A DNA stretch of 64,000 nucleotides, taken from contig JADCDI010000001.1 in assembly GCA_020251025.1 (NCBI GenBank), positions 121,038 through 185,037 on the forward strand, read 5' to 3'. Positions 60,737-64,000 of this stretch are shown piece by piece. Every line of letters starts with the position of its first letter. Positions within the stretch are counted from its first letter, which is position 1. The position numbers were made by a program, and so were the translations under genes. The notes under the pieces were generated by a model. It was not told where the DNA came from and did not search any database. It worked only from the letters and a program-made list of their open reading frames with translations. Source of the DNA: Rhodobacter sp. Lineage in GTDB: Bacteria; Pseudomonadota; Alphaproteobacteria; Rhodobacterales; Rhodobacteraceae.

Positions 60737-63508
60737 ATGCTGGGTCTCGGAACGCTCGCGCGGAAGGTCTTCGGCACCCCGAATGACCGCAAGGTCAAGT
60801 CGGTTCGCCCGCTTGTGGCGCGGATCAACGCGCTGGAGCCGCAGTTCGCCGCGCTGAGCGATGAAGAGATCATCGCAAAGACCGCAGAATTCCGGGAACG
60901 GGTGGCCAGGGGCGAAAGCCTGGATGCCTTGCTGCCGGAAGCCTTCGCCAATTGCCGCGAGGCCGCGCGCCGCGCGCTGGGTCTGCGGGCCTTTGATGTG
61001 CAGCTCAAGGGCGGCATCTTCCTGCATCAGGGCAATATCGCCGAGATGAAAACGGGCGAGGGCAAGACCCTTGTCGCCACCTTTCCAGCCTATCTGAATG
61101 CACTGACCGGCAAGGGCGTGCATGTGGTTACGGTGAACGACTATCTGGCAAAGCGCGACGCCGAGTGGATGAGCAAGGTCTACGGCGCACTCGGGATGAC
61201 GACGGGTATCGTCTATCCCTATCAGCCGGATGCGGAAAAGCGCGAGGCCTACCGGGCCGACATCACCTATGCCACCAACAACGAGCTGGGCTTTGATTAC
61301 CTGCGCGACAACATGAAGGGTTCCATCGAAGAGATGGCGCAGCGCGGGCATTACTTTGCCATCGTCGACGAGGTGGACAGCATCCTGGTGGACGAGGCGC
61401 GCACGCCGCTGATCATTTCCGGCCCGTCGCAGGACAGGTCGGATCTGTACATCGCGGTGGACAAGCTGATTCCAAACCTGTCGCCCGAGCATTACAAGGT
61501 TGATGAGAAGACCCGCAACGTGACCTACACGGATGAGGGCAACGAGGTGATCGAGCAGCTTTTGCGCGACGCCGGGCTGCTTTCGGGCGATGCCTCGCTT
61601 TACGATCCGGAAAGCACGACGCTGGTCCACCATGTGACGCAGGCGCTGCGGGCGCATAAGCTGTTCAACCGCGACCAGCAGTATATCGTGCGCGACGGCG
61701 AAGTGATGCTGATCGACGAATTCACGGGGCGCATGATGAAGGGCCGCCGCCTGTCGGACGGGCTGCATCAGGCGATCGAGGCGAAGGAAGGCGTGAAGAT
61801 CCAGCCAGAGAATACCACGCTGGCCAGTGTGACCTTCCAGAACTATTTCCGGCTTTATGAAAAGCTTGCGGGAATGACCGGCACGGCATCGACCGAGGCC
61901 GAGGAATTCATGGAAATCTACAAGCTGGGTGTGGTGGAAGTGCCCACCAACCGGCCCATCGCCCGTGTGGACGAACACGATCAGGTCTACCGCACCGCCC
62001 GGGAGAAATACGAAGGTGTGATCAATGCGATCCGCGAGGCCAATGTCAGGGGCCAGCCCATTCTTGTGGGTACGACCAGCATCGAGAAGTCCGAAGCGCT
62101 GTCGGCCCTGCTGAGGGAACAGGGCATTCCCCACAACGTGCTGAACGCCCGCCAGCACGAGCAGGAAGCGCAGATTGTCGCGGATGCCGGCAAGTTCGGC
62201 GCGGTCACCATCGCCACCAACATGGCCGGTCGCGGTACCGACATCCAGCTGGGCGGCAATGTCGAGATGAAGGTGCTCGAGGCGCTGGCCGCCGATCCGC
62301 ACCTGCACCCCGACGAGGTGCGCGCGCGCATTGAAGCCGAACATGCCGACGAGAAGAAGCGTGTGATCGAGGCGGGCGGCCTGTTTGTTCTGGCGACGGA
62401 ACGCCACGAAAGCCGCCGGATCGACAACCAGCTGCGCGGCCGGTCGGGTCGGCAGGGCGACCCGGGCCGGTCCACCTTCTTTCTGTCACTGGAAGACGAT
62501 CTGATGCGGATTTTCGGCAGCGAACGTCTGGACAAGGTTCTGTCGACACTGGGAATGAAGGAAGGCGAGGCCATCGTTCACCCTTGGGTCAACAAATCGC
62601 TGGAAAAGGCGCAGGCCAAGGTCGAAGGCCGCAACTTCGACATCCGCAAGCAGTTGCTGAAGTTCGACGACGTGATGAACGATCAGCGCAAGGCTATCTT
62701 CGGCCAGCGGCTGGAGATCATGCAGGCCGGGGACCTTTCGGAAATCGTGCGGGACATGCGCCATCAGGTCATCGATGATCTGGTCGATCAGAACCTGCCG
62801 CCCAAGGCCTATGTCGATCAGTGGGACATCGGGGGGCTGACCGCAGGCTGCCGCGAATCGATGGGCATTGATCTGCCGATTGCAGCCTGGGCAGCCGAAG
62901 AGGGCGTGGATCAGGACATCATACGCGACCGGATTGCCGAGGCATCTGACAGGATGATGGACGAAAAGCTTGCCGCCTTTGGCGCCGAGACGATGAAGAC
63001 CATCGAAAAGCAGCTTTTGCTGCAGACCATCGACGCGAAATGGCGCGAGCACCTGCTGCGGCTTGAACACCTGCGGTCTGTCGTGGGCTTTCGCGGCTAT
63101 GCTCAGCGCGACCCGCTGAACGAATACAAGTCCGAAGCCTTTCAGCTGTTCGAGACGATGCTGAATTCGCTGCGCATGGACGTGACGCAGAAACTGTCGC
63201 AGGTCCGGCCCATCAGCAAGCAAGAGCAAGAGCAGCTTGTGGCACAGTTCATGGCGCAACAGCAGGCGGCTGCTGCGGCGGCAGCCCCGCGCGCAGCGGT
63301 GGCGCGGGCGGCTGCGCCTGCCCTTGCGCCGGCCGTCGCCGGTGCCGGCACGGGGGATGTTGTTCCGGTTTCTGTTGCGGACCGCGTGCCGCTGATCGCC
63401 GGTTTCGACGGGGCGGATCCCGCGACCTGGGGTTCACCGGCCCGCAACGCGCCATGCCCCTGCGGGTCGGGCGAAAAGTTCAAATTCTGCCACGGTCGCA
63501 TGGTCTGA
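60737..63508 (+). CDS. secA: Preprotein translocase subunit SecA
   Basis: [66 protein letters not shown]-terminal [14 protein letters not shown]. Confidence 0.98.
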   Translation: MLGLGTLARKVFGTPNDRKVKSVRPLVARINALEPQFAALSDEEIIAKTAEFRERVARGESLDALLPEAFANCREAARRALGLRAFDVQLKGGIFLHQGNIAEMKTGEGKTLVATFPAYLNALTGKGVHVVTVNDYLAKRDAEWMSKVYGALGMTTGIVYPYQPDAEKREAYRADITYATNNELGFDYLRDNMKGSIEEMAQRGHYFAIVDEVDSILVDEARTPLIISGPSQDRSDLYIAVDKLIPNLSPEHYKVDEKTRNVTYTDEGNEVIEQLLRDAGLLSGDASLYDPESTTLVHHVTQALRAHKLFNRDQQYIVRDGEVMLIDEFTGRMMKGRRLSDGLHQAIEAKEGVKIQPENTTLASVTFQNYFRLYEKLAGMTGTASTEAEEFMEIYKLGVVEVPTNRPIARVDEHDQVYRTAREKYEGVINAIREANVRGQPILVGTTSIEKSEALSALLREQGIPHNVLNARQHEQEAQIVADAGKFGAVTIATNMAGRGTDIQLGGNVEMKVLEALAADPHLHPDEVRARIEAEHADEKKRVIEAGGLFVLATERHESRRIDNQLRGRSGRQGDPGRSTFFLSLEDDLMRIFGSERLDKVLSTLGMKEGEAIVHPWVNKSLEKAQAKVEGRNFDIRKQLLKFDDVMNDQRKAIFGQRLEIMQAGDLSEIVRDMRHQVIDDLVDQNLPPKAYVDQWDIGGLTAGCRESMGIDLPIAAWAAEEGVDQDIIRDRIAEASDRMMDEKLAAFGAETMKTIEKQLLLQTIDAKWREHLLRLEHLRSVVGFRGYAQRDPLNEYKSEAFQLFETMLNSLRMDVTQKLSQVRPISKQEQEQLVAQFMAQQQAAAAAAAPRAAVARAAAPALAPAVAGAGTGDVVPVSVADRVPLIAGFDGADPATWGSPARNAPCPCGSGEKFKFCHGRMV

Positions 63509-63936
63509 CGTCACCTGCCAACGTCGGGCCGGTCCCGCCGCCCGGCTTGCCTTGTCGGATACCTGCGGTCCTGGCCAAGGGGCCGTTGCGTCGGAATGCC
63601 CGGCTGTGGGGCGAAAGCCGGCCTTTTTGCGTTCAGGAAATCCTGTGCCGGATGACCGATGACGCCGCTCTTGGGCAGCGTCAGCGCGCGGTCAGGGCCA
63701 GTGCCCGGCGTTTGCGAAGTGGGCCCGATCAAGCGGCAGCGGAACCAAAGGTAAAAGGGCCGCCTGCGCCCGCCCGGCAGGTTGCTGAAAAAGAAATCCT
63801 GCCCCCTGCCTGCCGGGACACTCTTTCCGGTCCCGGGAAAGGGATTGACCTTTCGGGCGGGAACAGGAAACGCAGCGCGTTTCCCCCGCCCGCGCGGGAC
63901 TGTCCCCTGTAGACCGGCAGGTCCGGGAGAAGCAGA

Positions 63937-63972
63937 GGCCAGCGCCCGCCGGGGGCGGGGCGGGCGCTGGCC
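63937..63972. terminator. Very stable 14-bp stem-loop at right end of window
   Basis: GGCCAGCGCCCGCC-gggggcgg-GGCGGGCGCTGGCC. Confidence 0.6.
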
Positions 63973-64000
63973 GGGGGCTTTGGGTCCCCGGCCGGTCCTG

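Noticed and set aside
1-64000. CRISPR arrays, insertion-sequence ends, prophage or integrase genes
   Set aside because: Looked for regularly spaced repeats, transposase/integrase motifs and phage genes while reading; none seen, although a computational scan was not possible.

Overview
The window is a 64-kb, GC-rich alphaproteobacterial chromosome segment. Gene content and order (parB-hemW-ridA-rdgB-rph-hrcA-grpE; rimP-nusA-ylxR-infB; tamA-tamB; argJ-ppiC-secA) look Rhodobacteraceae-like. Taxonomy is inferred from this, since no search could be run. It starts in the 3' end of parB, so it is probably near the origin, and ends downstream of secA. Most of it is densely packed housekeeping genes: mutS, argG, ilvA, hslO, cca, hemH, ubiG, argJ, secA, a tandem ABC exporter pair and two YkuD L,D-transpeptidases. 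A complete xylose module (ROK regulator, xylF, xylH, xylG-like, xylB, xylA, aldo/keto reductase) lies at 37.4-46.0 kb. No rRNA, tRNA, CRISPR array, transposase or prophage was recognised. The most unusual signal is at 45.7-48.3 kb. The last 342 bp of the aldo/keto reductase gene (45703-46044) recur as a direct repeat at 47986-48327 with 4 mismatches and no indels. The repeats bracket a YiaAB-like / PspA-IM30 / TetR module whose divergent promoter carries three copies of a TGAACATTGTTCA-type palindrome. Recombination between the repeats would excise a 2283-bp circle and leave an intact reductase gene. Other leads are a 14/16 parS-like palindrome centred on the rdgB/ridA ATGA overlap, a perfect 12-bp stem-loop between xylF and xylH, a terminator-like hairpin just upstream of rimP, two small ORFs missing from the supplied track, and a cluster of hairpins after secA.
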